Part shown: positions 12,338-25,005 of the stretch, piece by piece
How positions within the stretch are numbered: position 1 is the first letter of the stretch
Layout of the letters: the number at the start of each line of letters is the position of its first letter
Assembly (NCBI RefSeq): GCF_001640805.2
Contig: NC_066847.1
Location: 26,362,504 to 26,426,503, forward strand
DNA from: Lates calcarifer
Taxonomy: Eukaryota > Chordata > Actinopteri > Centropomidae
Length of the DNA stretch: 64,000 bases
Reading direction: 5' to 3'
The notes under the pieces: model-generated
Database searches by the model: none
The model's input: only the letters and a program-made list of their open reading frames with translations
What the model was told of the DNA's origin: nothing
Translations under genes and position numbers: made by a program

Positions 12338-15300
12338 TATGTTTTGGTTTTCCTGACAATATGATGTGAAAATTCCTATTTCAAGACACACGCTGGTAGT
12401 CATCCTTCTGGCACAACTCTCTTAACTGCACAGAGTGAAAATTGATTTAGTGTTTCACCAAATAATACTCAGTTCAAAGCATGAGCTCTGTATCTAACTG
12501 GCTGGTGAATAAACCATAGATGATGTCAAGTCCACTTATCAGGGTGAGTGAAACAGCCAAACAGCATGATCCAAGACTTTGCTCCAATCAGAACAAAGAC
12601 AGCCTCCACATTACAGCATTGACAGCTACATTATATCTAGGCAAATCTCAAAAGTCAAAACACTAGAGTGGAATTAGAAGCAAAAAATGTATGCTGTGTA
12701 TTTAGTCTGAAATAAAACTGACTGTGTTTTATAAATAACAACTTGCTGTTTTTAAATGAATGCTGACAGCAAAGAAGAGGGAAAGAGTAAGAGGCACAGA
12801 GAAAGAGGGAGAGACCTGCTGAGAAGAAAGAGATATGGAGCGAATGTGAATGTGAGAGGGAGGAGAAGTGAGGAGAAATGAAATCAATAATGAACGGCTC
12901 CATAACAGGAACTTAATCAGAACAGCAGGTCCCTATATTGCTCCTGACTAGCGCACGCATCACTGCCGTCGATTCAATTTACTCCCCAAACCCTGAAAAA
13001 ATAAATAAAACATGGAAAATAAATTGAGACGCTCATTCAAATTCATTAGAACTCGTCCCTGTGTGCCTACAGTACATAATATTCCCTTGAAGAAGACGAT
13101 GAAGAAGAAAACAGAAAAAATGAAAATATGCCAACAACTCAGTATTGGTTTCTGGAAGAGATGGAAGGCAAGGGTACTAAGTCACAAAGCTTCCTTAAAC
13201 ACCACTGTCTTCTTCATCTTATGCACCCACACACATTCATCACAGTTTATGAATACACATACTGTATTCATTCACTGTAATGGATATTTTATATATACAC
13301 ACACATGTACATATATACATACACACTTGCACTATAATATACAAGATTACAGTTGCAGACAAATGCCTATGCTTACCTTTACTCCCACATATACATATAC
13401 ACAAGGGCATTTCCACATACACACACTCCACGGCCCTCCTATTCTGTGACTAAGCCACTCAGAACAAATTCATCAGACTCATAAGAAACACCGACAACAA
13501 TATAGGGAAAAAAATCAAATCAGTGAAAGGCAATGTTGCATAAAAATGCAAGCTGGGCTGGTGATGACGTGGGGAGCAAGACCGTGGGTGGTCGGCCAGG
13601 CATGGGAGTTCTGTTCTAATGGCAGCACAGGAGTGATGTTTTAATAGTTGGATCTGCTCCCTCAACCAATAAGTTTCTTCCCCCCACACACACACACACA
13701 GCACTATGTATTTCTTTCTCACCTCTTTTCTCACTCCATCTTTCACAAACATCCCTCTATCTCTGCCTCTCACACTAATGCCATAATTCACTCTCACCCT
13801 CTCTTCCCTTCTTCTCTCCATCACCCCCTCGCTCCCAGTATTCCAGACAGCTTCATAATGGCTGGCACCTCCTCAACACTGGCTCTAATTGAAAGATGAA
13901 CGAGTTTATTTGGGCTTAATCCATCACCCTGTCACCTGAGGAGAGGAAGAAAGTTCTAGGAGGAGAGGAAAGGAGAGGAGAGCAGAGAAGGGGCCCAGTG
14001 GAGGGTAGAAATGAGGGCAGAGGATGAGACAAGACAGGAGCAAGGGAAAACAAGATCACAGAAAGGTAAAAGGGCAGATAAGAGGTAAGAGAAACAAGAG
14101 AAATAGAGAATGGCAGAAGATAGGCTCTCCTGAGAGACAGGTATTAGTTTCATCACGATTGTCAACATTATCAATTAAGTGTCTCATATAGACGCTACAC
14201 AAAGACAAACTCATTAACTTTTAATTATGTAGATTTAAATACTGTGAACAACAGCATAAACACAATATAAAGGGGACTATGTGAAGAGTCAACTGCAACC
14301 AAAATCTACTGCTACACAAATTGGTAAGAAGATACATGCAGTACCTTGTGCTGATTTAACAAGCCATTTTGTGGATCGTTTATGCCAAACTGTGGTCTTC
14401 TGTTTAATATGAGTGCCACCAACTGGAATATAACTCTGAACCTTGACAGTGGCAGGGGTATTCCTCTACTTAGTTACACCAGGTAACAAATTGCTCCTTC
14501 ATGCAGAGGCAACCACAGAATCTGCCTACTGTGCATACTTGCTGCATCACTACTATAAAAGCTAGTGCACATGTTCTTTTATAAATGCTGTAGGTCAGTT
14601 CTGAGAGGGCATATTGCAGCACTAAGTTTTTTGTCTCTGATTACTGCTAGATATTCCTTGCATGTCTTGCAAATATTCTTCCATAATGGCATTTGTGAAG
14701 TGAAAATAAAATTTGAATCAGTGAACAGATCATTTCAAAGAAAAAAGGCAGATTATAGCAAGTAACCTCCTTGCAGGGACTGAGGGAAGATAACAACCAC
14801 TCCTGTGATGTCAAGACTGTCCTTTTCTGTTGTTCCAAAATGGCCTCAAAGTACAGTATAGCTGATACTGTTCCCAGCTGTCACAACAAATGAAGATTTC
14901 CTCCCAGCAGGCAGCAGCATCCTACATAAGCTTAAAGGTGCAGCAACATTCTCATGAGTTGTTAAGCACTGGTGGAATACCTGCTAAAAAACCAAATGGA
15001 AATCTCATGAACTGATCCAGTGCCTGAATAAATCTACAAGCTGCCACTTTCACCACTTTTGTCCTGACAAGCAATAGAGAAGGGTGGGTACCACCATCCC
15101 CGAGGGTGTCTCTGTGTGGTGGTGGTTTTTACTCCGGCCTCTTGAGAAATGGTCATCACAAAGGGCACAGTCAAGCTTGGATGATTTTGTAACCATCAGT
15201 CTGAACTGATCTTTTTTATTCTCCATTTTCAGCAGAGAGACAGGTATTATATTGCCTCAATGCAAGTTTAAGAAGAGTTACATGGCATGTGGTGGGTTTT

Positions 15301-16530
15301 TTTTCTCTAGGCATACCACATAAACAGAATTCACCATTTGTCATGTGGCCATAAAAATGACCCCTGAGCTGAAATAGGGGCCAATACAAGCACTCATTCT
15401 CCTGGTGAAAACCACCTCTGTTACAGACACTGTTGATGTTCACGTGCCTGGAGCAAATTCTCCTGTGCTGTTTGACCTGGTGAAAGGAGTTTTACTCATG
15501 TTTCCAGAATGTACTGAATTTCATTTTTATCTGTGCTTGGACAGCCCTCCAAGCTCTCTTTGACTAGACTCAATACACCCCTAGGTTTATGTCCATTGAA
15601 AAGGTGAAAACAGGAAAATCCTTTCAAGGTGTGAAGTACTTCCTGCACACCAAATAACAGATGATTCTGCCTGTAAGCCATTTCGAACTATAAACAAGCA
15701 CACCAACATGTGCATCAGGATCGTGTCAGAATGCTTCAACTGAGGAGCTTTTCAGATGGTCAAAGACTGTCAGAAACCTCCTGCCACCACATATTTCTGA
15801 TGTCAGAATTGGGTAGCAAATGCATCCAACAATTTCTGTGACTTTCTGAAACTGATAATGTGACAATCACACCCACTTCACACAACGATTGGCTAGGTTT
15901 GCGGAGGCGATGAAGTTTTGTTTCTAAAAATGAGTGAGACAATGTGAATGCCTTTACGGAAGGACTGTTCAAAATTATGCACCATTCTAGGTAGGAAAAA
16001 ATCTCAGAGAATATTCAAGATTTTTTTCCATAAATTCATGAGTTTTTCTTCATAAATTTACCATTCTAATCTCAGAAATTGTGTGTTATTGCAGAAAATA
16101 TTACCCCCTCCTCCAGACTTATTCTTTAATTTTTATTTCTTTTTATCTTTTTCAATGCCCTATAATAGCATTGTAATTTTCCCCATTTTAGAACAATTAT
16201 CTACCCTCTCTATCACATGGTCAACTTTTAATCCCACTCCCAGCTACAAACGCTATTACACTGCAACAACTCCATTACTAACCAGCATTAATCACACAAA
16301 CAAAGATGCATTGTAAGGTGTCATAACAAGGCAATTCAAGAGGACCCAGGTTCATGCCAGAAGCCACAACTCTGCTCTGCTCCTCCCATTTTACATTCAA
16401 TAATACTAGATGAGACAACCAAAGCTAACCAGCTAACCACAGAACAGAGCATACTATGAGATCAAGATAATGGGTATGTCTTGTCAGACATGAAGTAGAG
16501 CATGAGCAGGGGAGACAGGAACAAGGTGCA
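12338..16530. other. Non-coding stretch
   Basis: AT-rich, with purine-rich tracts at about 12770-12880 and 13930-14110 and several CA-rich patches. I see no exon, RNA gene or clear mobile element. Confidence 0.55.
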
Positions 16531-16863
16531 GGCTTTCAGTCAGTGTTAAGTATGTCTAAGAGTACTCCAAGAGTTCTAGGTGTCCTCCTGCTGACGGGTA
16601 AATGAACATATGGATCTCCTCCTGTACTATAGCTTACGCAAGGGATGGGGGGTGGGGGGTGGCACTGGTCCCAGTTAACTGACTTTCTAGAGGCAGACAC
16701 CGAGATTCTCTGGGACAAAGGCTGGGAATCTGCAGCTACAATCACCATCTGCCTGTGTCAAAGAGGGAGAGGGGAGCCAGCATCCTTACAGGGGGTCCCC
16801 TGAAACCTGCAGCCATCCAGGACTGGCTGCTTCAATCCACAAGGATGCCAAGAAACTGTGCTG

Positions 16864-17082
16864 TCAGCTATGCCTCTCTGGTGACACAGGAAGGAGGCAA
16901 AGCACCCAGTCTGTCTTTTGCTGTCTAAATGCTGCAGCCAACACTTCAAGGACTTCTGAGACTGTTGGAGGCTCATCCTCCAGAGTCATCCCCTTCAGTG
17001 TGGAGAGAATTAAAAGTTGTTGAAGATGTTTTATTTGGATGTATTGCTCAAGAGCACAGTTTTCAGCCAGGATTGATACCAC
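16864..17082 (-). pseudogene. Possible decayed retroelement coding segment
   Basis: The - strand has a 72-codon frame containing LEDEPPTVSEVLEVLAAAF. It vaguely resembles the EPPT-(x)-EV-(x)-A lead-in of LINE reverse transcriptases. The surrounding block (about 16.5-17.1 kb) is GC-richer than its neighbours. The similarity is weak and from memory. Confidence 0.2.
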
Positions 17083-17712
17083 TTACTTTGGGGTTACTGT
17101 TCATATGCTTTGCTGCTTTTTAAACATTATTTATCTTGATACAATAGACATCCACAAAAAGGGCGCCTGCAGAGGCATCGCCTTAAAGAAGGCAATTTTG
17201 TCAAAACATTAGTTTCTGTTTTTCTGAGCTGACTGTGAATAAATATGTGTAAATTACTGAGTTTAACTTCTGCCTGTGCTTGTGCCCCGTCTTTGTTGAT
17301 GTCAAGTTGGTAGTTCAAATTCTTTGGGGCATTCGTGCCCCTACCTTGTGCATGAACATTGCTGCCTGTTTGTTTTGGCTGCAAGGTGTTTTTTGAATAA
17401 TTAATTCCGTGTTTTTTTTGTTTTGTTTTTTGTTTTTTTTGGGGGGGGGAGATTTGAAAAAAAAAACAAACCAACACAAATCCATATTCATGTAGCATTG
17501 AGTGAGCAGTCAGAAGTGGTTTATGTGAACTTTACTGAACTCCCTCCTATTGTGTATTCAACAGCTCAACGGAAGAGCAAGTTGAAAATCTCCTGTGTCT
17601 CAGTTAAAAGCTTTATCTCATCCCTTGCCTAGCAACCAGTTATAAAAACACACACACCCAAACAGCCATGCAAGCATAAACACACAAACTGAGTCAGGCA
17701 TGCACCTGCAGT

Positions 17713-17748
17713 CACACACACACACACACACAGAGTTAGAGAGAGAGT

Positions 17749-17794
<46 letters not shown>

Positions 17795-17839
17795 ATCTAT
17801 GTACTCATACTCACTCAGATGTGTAGGTGCAGGCATATT

Positions 17840-17870
<31 letters not shown>
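17713..17870. repeat. Compound (CA)n-(GA)n-(CA)n microsatellite
   Basis: CA at 17713-17732, GA at 17733-17792 (interrupted twice by GTTA), then a 50-bp spacer and CA at 17843-17870. Confidence 0.95.
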
Positions 17871-18149
17871 GGGCATTTCCCCACCCCCTTGTATTTAATT
17901 AAGCTCCTAGGCTTGGACTTTTATTTGATCAAATGTTGCTGTGTTAATTGAATTAGCCAAGCCAGTCAGATGTAAGGGTGTTTGCTCCACTGGTAGAGTG
18001 CGGAATGGTTTGAAAGGGATGGATGAACCCTGCCGCTGTAGCGAATGAGGTCAGCGGTATAGTCCAAGCAAAATCAAATCTGATGTGTTCACACAGGTGA
18101 AACTGTGTAGTTGTGCTCTGAATGGCATGCCGTATTTGCCAGGCTGACC

Positions 18150-18680
18150 AGCCTAAACTTGCTGAAATTTTCCCAAATCCTCCTTCACTGCCTGCAGTGC
18201 ATTATCAATGAGTCTGCTAGGCCACTTGTTCCTCATTTAAACTGAAAACACAGTGGGCACAGTGAGGTAAGGAAGCTGCCGCTTCTCATTTTCATTTATT
18301 ATGAAAATTGGCAAATGTCTTGCGTCCCTCTTGTCTTGTGTTCCTGAGAAGGTGGGAAATTGTGGTACGGTAACCAATTGGATCTGAGATCTGCCAGATT
18401 TTCTTCCTATGCTAAATAACAGTAGTTCCTAAAGCTGCATGTTGTTATGCAAATGAAAGCTGCTAGCTAAATTTACTAAACCCCACACCTCCCCACCGCA
18501 CCGCCATAAAAATCAATTACATCATGCAACCTAAAGCAAATGTGCATTTAATGAGAAAAAGTGATGATTTCCACCAATTTAGTTTTCCTGTTTGTTTTTC
18601 TAATTGCTCTTTAATTCAATTTAATAGTTTATAAAAGCTTTGGTTAAACATGCCTCATCTATTCACTGTGCTTGTTGTTA
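18150..18680. promoter_or_regulatory. Possible conserved non-coding element(s)
   Basis: Two unique-sequence blocks, about 18150-18330 and 18480-18680. The second has CCATAAAAATCAATTACATC and TTTAATTCAATTTAATAG, typical of homeodomain/HOX-type sites, and a TTATGCAAAT octamer lies just before it at about 18445. No coding frame. Confidence 0.3.
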
Positions 18681-18920
18681 CAGACATGTTCAATTAAGAT
18701 TTATGAGATTATTCTCACATTACATTATAACGTGAGGAATAATGACTGAAGACTGAAGAACTTATGTAAAAAAAAAAATCTTTCATGGACAAATTATATT
18801 AAAAATACAAAACAAAGACTTCAATTTCCTCTTTAATGGAGGATTTCAGTGAAAAAAACATCAGCAAATAAATTCACGAATCACAGTTATTTCAATGCAC
18901 ATCGCATGAGGAATAAGGAA

Positions 18921-18955
18921 TTAAAGAATTTCCTTTGGGATTAATAAACTTCTTT
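18921..18955. repeat. Possible LINE/SINE 3' tail
   Basis: AATTTCCTTTGGGATTAATAAA resembles the conserved 3' end of teleost non-LTR retrotransposons (GAATTTCCC-TGGGATTAATAAAGT). No upstream coding part is recognisable. Confidence 0.4.
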
Positions 18956-18959
18956 TTTA

Positions 18960-21900
18960 AGAGCTAATTGCAGCCTGTCATTTTACTGCTGAAATAGAAG
19001 TCAGACCCAGACAATGCCATCTTTTGAAATCAAGAGAACTTCAACAGATAAATAGTTCAGCAACCATGGAGGAAACATTGCATTTAGAGTGATTAAAGGA
19101 TCTATTAGCAGGTGATTCTAAGCTGGAAGTGAAGTTCTTGGCACCTTACCTTCACCCTTACAGCTCTCCTCCAACTGGTGTGATGTCATTGGAAGAATAA
19201 ACTTCCAAGTTAGTTAGTACACTGTCAAGTGCTTGCAGTAATGTACTGAACAGCAGTTTGCCACGTACAACCATGCTAAATTCAGTTTTGTTTGGTGTGT
19301 TAGCATACAGTCAGACATTAACAGACAAAGAATTTCTCGTAATATCAATATTACATTATTTTTTATTAAGTCAGGCCTGTCTCCCAAACTTCTGGAGACA
19401 ACAGCTAAAACAAAGTTCTTCTCTGTCCATTTAGCAGCATTTTAGAGAGGGGTTTGGATTCTTCTGTGAGACTACACATATAACAGAAAGAAAATAGCTA
19501 AACCCTCGTGAGGTAATGCACATTTGTTAAAGTACGCTGCACCTCTGTGCAACTGTTTTATTAATGTTTTCCTGTTTTCTAGAACTTAATCCTATCTGTC
19601 TCGGAGAGAAATTTGGAAATCCACCTCAAAGACATTTTCTAGACAGCCATGGGACTCTTTAATAGCCATGCAGGACACTGTCTGCTCCAGTGCCACACTA
19701 CATACTACACCTGCCACACAAGCACATTAGTCTGTGTGTGTGTGTGTGTGTACATGATGGATGGATGAATAGGTTTAATAAGACAAATGCAAACACATGT
19801 TAAAAAAAAAACCTTTTCACAATTGTCTGTGCTTATGTGCACATGCTCTTTAGGTAAACTCCATCTATGTTTGTTGACAGAAAGAATTGAATAAAAAAGA
19901 ACTAACCACTTACATATATACTCACAGATATATGTTTCATTTATGTACAGCCACTGCAACTAAACAAAAAGACTGTAACAAAAATAAAAGTGAGAAAAGT
20001 CTGTCTTTATTATGTCTTTTTTGAAATCATAATATTTCAACATATTTTTGCATGTAAACTCCTTTGTTCTGTAGACAGTGTGTGTCTGGTTCACTGTCCA
20101 GTTTTGCCAAGTTCTAGCCTGCGTTACTGGCAAAAAGAGAAATGTGTTCCAGCAAATGGGATAATGTACAGCATAACGATCAGTTGGCTCCAAATACTGT
20201 TTGTCTAAGCCCCTCATAAAAAAAACTGTGTTGTTCACACACCATAAATCCACTGGTCCACAGTCTGTGGCTATGTGCGTGAGGAAACAAGAAGAGACAG
20301 TGTGTGTGCGTGTGTGTAAAAGGCACCAGGGAGACTTTTATGATGCTCACGGCAGCCACCATGACAGAAACCCCACAGTTGGCTCGGTTGCATCAGCTCT
20401 AACTCTAGAATAAGGACCATAAAAATGACACTGTTGTCATAATTTCATGTTATTCACCAGACGACTGGCTGTGCAGCGTGTGGAACATATGAGCGTGGTT
20501 CGTCTGGAAAGTGTGGGTCAGTGATGGCCTCGTTCTGGCCCATTTGTGCTTAGTCAACTGACGACATGTATTTGTCACCAAAGGGAGCCAACGCCAGATA
20601 TGTATCACTTGAATCTTGAAGCTAATACAGTATTCGCGTCCTAGTTAGGTCAGTGATGTACAGTCTTTCTTTTGTGCAAGTTATCTTTTATTCCAGTGTC
20701 ATAATGAAAAGAAATACTAGCACTGCCAAGTGCGAATGTTAGGTCAGTGTCATGATCACGACTTGCCTTGTAATACGTAGAATACAGCTGCACTGCTATA
20801 TCAATCACTTTTTACTAAAGTGATTCTGAGACAGTACTTCAGTCATTTAAATACATTGGCAATTTATAATTCATCATACAATTGTCATATAATTACAGAC
20901 TAATATGAGCTATCCACTTCCATGCAGTAAAAAAAAAACAAAAAAAAAACAGTTATTTTATTCTGTATGGATCAGTGGTGGCCTGTGCCAGGGGTAAATG
21001 TACAGTGGTAAATATACGACAATGATACGCAGCTGTGAAGGTGTATGACACATCACAACAGCTTTAAAAAACAGCACATTTAAAAGTTTTTAATACCCTG
21101 ATAAATCTCTCTGACAAGCTTTAAATGGAGTTTCGCCCACACGTCAGCTGACATTTATACAGCTATGTAACTGCAGCAAAATCATTTAATAAATGCAGGG
21201 AGGGGGGCATCCCAACAGACTTGAATGCATCCTCAGGGTTCTAGAGACTGAGTGGTGCTTCAGGATGAGCTTAGTCTGCAATTTATCTAGTCAGGACTTC
21301 AGCTAATGCAGTCTCCAACTGTGGCAGTCCTTTTGTCTCACTTAAAATCCTGCCTTCCACTGATGGCCATTTGTGCAGTTGTATTTTTGTATGCAGGTGG
21401 TATAGACTGGGGACGCACTGGATGCAATGGTGGAGGTCAAAGCAAATTAGAAATCTTGCTCTTAAAAGTGAATCATAACAAACGACACATAGTTTTAGCT
21501 ATCACATACCGTAGTCCCCTGATGAATGATCCACAAGAGTGACACTGTTTTGTGTGGAATTTAAGATGTTTGGCTGTCTCTCAAAATTCTGCATCAAAGC
21601 AAGACTAAGTAAGTGTGCCAATGAATCTGGTTATTAAATATGACATATGACATTTGATGTTTGTTTTGTACCATATTTATTATAATTGATAGATTCTGAT
21701 GAGCTAGTGTTGCACTGAAAGCCTAAATGTACCCTAACTTGATTTTAATGTGATTATATGATCCTGATAATCATCATCATCCTGTGTTGCATCTGAAATC
21801 CTCCAGCTTAAATAAAGTCTATTGTATTAATATAGTCACACTGAATACAATAACAAAAACTATATCAAAACCAAATGACACTCGCCCATCTGCTTTATGC

Positions 21901-23400
21901 TCTGCTTTTGTCTCTACAGAGGACATCTGCTATGTCTTATGTTCAAATATATCCCATCATTGTTACAATCTGCAGCATCAAAGTAAAAAAATAACACTTT
22001 ACTTAAAGCACAGCTTAAGCTGAGGGGGACAGCAGTTTTCTGTTATATGCTGCTCCTCTTTGTAATTAGACTTGTCTAGATCTTGAAGTGTCTTTAGTTG
22101 ATGTTTAAATGAGGGAAAGTCTGTAATTTCACTTAATTAGAGACAAAGCAAGCATTAAGAGGATCATTTATCTCTCAGTGTCTCATTTTCCTAAAATGAC
22201 ACACCACAGTCAACAACCAAGATTAAGTACCAGCTCATTTTTATTATTTTTTTCTTTGTCTTTAATACTTTCTTAATCATGTCTGCTGGCATCAGTGAAC
22301 ATGGAGAAAGCTTTGGTGTTCATTATACATGATGTCAAAGCTTGATAATATGTCTGACAGTTCGTTCTTTCCTTTCCTTTTTTTCCTCTTCAGGTTTTTA
22401 GGCAAGGGCCTCACCACATCTCTGATCTGGTGTCTGTATTTTCATTAGCCGACCGGTGTTTGCAGAATGTAATAATGACTACAACAAACAAGGCCAAATT
22501 ATCGCTGTAATTAAGTTCTTGAACAGTGAGGGGAGGGAGCGGGAGGAAAGGGTGGTGGATGACTTGGCCACAAATCTGATCTGCTCTGCTGGAGGTGAGT
22601 TGGAGTGTCTGTGTGTTTGTATTCCAAGTAAGAGTGATCAGTCCACAGTCCAACATGTTCTCCTCCTCCTCATTATTCTTCTGCTTTAATTTTTTGCATT
22701 TTTTCCTCATTGTACCTCTCTCCTCTTCTTCACTATCTCATTTTATGCTACCTATTATTTCACTGTTCTATCCACTTCTCTTCCTTTGTCCTCAAGCTCA
22801 GAGTTTCTCCCTTATTTCTTGCTGTATTACTGTTGATCCATGTACTCTTTTACCTCTCTCTCATGTGTGTCATTCCCCTTCCTCTGTTACCATTCAAACA
22901 ACTCTGTCCAGATTTCAGAGAAGCACCGGGTTCCAAAATACAGTATTTACCAGGACAAACACAAAATCAATACCCACCCAACACAAATACAGCACACAGG
23001 CAGTCCGGCAGATCTGCCAATGACGCTGGCTCATGCCCTGCAACTGAGTTCAGTGATTACAGAGCTGAAATGACGAGGAGAGAAAAATCCTTTGGTTGTA
23101 TAAAATCCATTTGAAATGCTCAATGCTGTTCTTGACAACACTCAGTATATCTCTTTTACTACAAGGCTACATAACAAACTCAATTCCTAACATTTGTTTG
23201 ATGCTTTACAGTGCCAAATGTGAGTATGCAAATGACCACAGATTTTAAATAATAGTGTCTTTGGTCATTTAGTGGCTGTAGAATCCAAAAGGCCAGGAAA
23301 AAAGTAATGGAGTTATGTGTGTAAAATGTGGGTTTGTTGGCAATACACCTACTCTTGAGCAAAAAACTGTAGTCCAGGAAAAGTCCCATAGGAAGTAAGA
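18960..23400. other. Non-coding stretch
   Basis: Apart from one (TG)n tract I see no supportable gene. A unique block at about 22050-22230 with TAATTAGACTTG and CACTTAATTAGAG may be regulatory. Frames at 22.4-23.1 kb are pyrimidine-rich and not gene-like. Confidence 0.55.
19732..19751. repeat. (TG)n microsatellite
   Basis: About ten TG units. Confidence 0.9.
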
Positions 23401-23413
23401 TTTGCCAAAAGTA

Positions 23414-23771
23414 AAGGAACAGTTCGATATTTCTGGAAATTTGATTATTCACTTTGTTGCTAAGAGGTAGATGAAAAAATGTATACATTGCATGTCTGTA
23501 CACAAAATATGTCGCTGGAGCCAGCAGCCTCTTAGCTTAGCATGTAGCTAAAGCAGCTGCCAGGCAACCAGCAGAGACTCCAAGAGGTTACTGATCTTGA
23601 CAAATAAATAGTCTGTAACCCCCAGAAAAATTGTGAATTGTAATTTTTTACCCATCTTGTACAGATTTATAAAAATGATATAGAACATGGTAATTATTGA
23701 GCTTAAGAGGTGCTGGTAGGCAGATTTTGTTACCTTTGGACAGAGCCAGGCTAGCGGTGTCACTGTTTCAG
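23414..23771. repeat. Percomorph dispersed repeat (AACAGTTCGA family)
   Basis: It begins GGAACAGTTCGATATTTC, contains AGCCTCTTAGCTTAGCATG, and ends with AGGTGCTGGTAGGCAGATTT, then GTTACCTTTGGACAGAGCC. I recognise both halves as a high-copy non-coding repeat in percomorph fish genomes. No coding capacity is visible, so it is probably a non-autonomous DNA transposon. Confidence 0.65.
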
Positions 23772-24970
23772 GTCTTTATGGTAAGCTGTGTGTCTCTATA
23801 TGTCTGCCATGCCACAAACTGGCAACCTGTCCAGGGTGTACCCCACCTCTCACAGCTGTCAGCTGGGATTAGCGCTGGCCCCTTTTCCTGTGTACTGATA
23901 ACTGATTTTCACATTAAATACTGATAACTAGAAATGCTGCTGGTTTTGGCTGAGGCTGATAAATCTATAGTAGTCATTTTAGTGAAATACTTTGTTACAA
24001 TTCAATAAAATACTTAACTATGTCAAAACAAAACTTGCTTTAAGCCTTTTTTAAAGTAATCTCCATTCTACGTTTATTGCTCTGTATAATAGAGAGACCT
24101 GACATACAAAACCAGAGCAGGATGCTGGAGTGGAATGACAAAAGACAACAGACACCATTTGCTGGAAATTTAAATCCTCTTTTCCACTGAAGTGCTCAGA
24201 GTTACAGTACGTGCAGGCCTGAGCATTTAAAAAAAACTTTGGACATGAGAGGGAAAGCACAACAGTACCCTTAAAATGACTCAGATTTGAGTAATTACAC
24301 TCTGTCCTATGTTCTCTATCTATGGGAGCCCACCCTCCCCTCATGCATAACAACCACTACATCAGCCATTTTGCTTTCTTCAACATCCCCCACCCCCTTT
24401 TTTTTCCTTTTTTCTGCAAAATTTAATTCGAGCCCCCTCGGTACACTCTCTGTTCCCCTGTAAGCAACAGTCAATACTTCGTTGATACTGCAGCTCGAGC
24501 ATTGTGCAGCCAGAACATCCGCAGGGGCCCGTAGCGAATAAAATGTGCCTGTTTAGTGTTCCTCCAGCTGGGCTGATCTGAAGCGACAGAAATTCAACCA
24601 ACAGCCAGAGTGTCTCTCAGGAGACAAGAGGCTTCAGATGTCAGCAGCACCACCATCACTGCAGCTGTTAAAATTATCTGGATGAGAATGGCGCTAATCT
24701 ACTACCCTTCATGGGGACTTCACACCGATTTGGGGACATAAAAGGAAATAACACGCACTCCTCTTCTGACAGAGGGAGGACAGATGGAAGAGGATGACAC
24801 AGAGAGGAAGGTGAAAAGGGTAAAAATTGAGGGAAGCAGACAAGGGAAGAGGACAAGCATAACAGCATGATCTCGCCTGCCGTTCCCAAAAAGCCAAACT
24901 GATTTCCCCAATCACAGCATTGTTAGCGTTCCACCTGACATGAGCATGCCGGCAAATACAGCTATACGGA

Positions 24971-25005
<35 letters not shown>

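Noticed and set aside
17985..18060. tRNA A-box-like words (CTCCACTGGTAGAGTG) suggesting a tRNA
   Set aside because: No correctly spaced B box and no cloverleaf could be formed.
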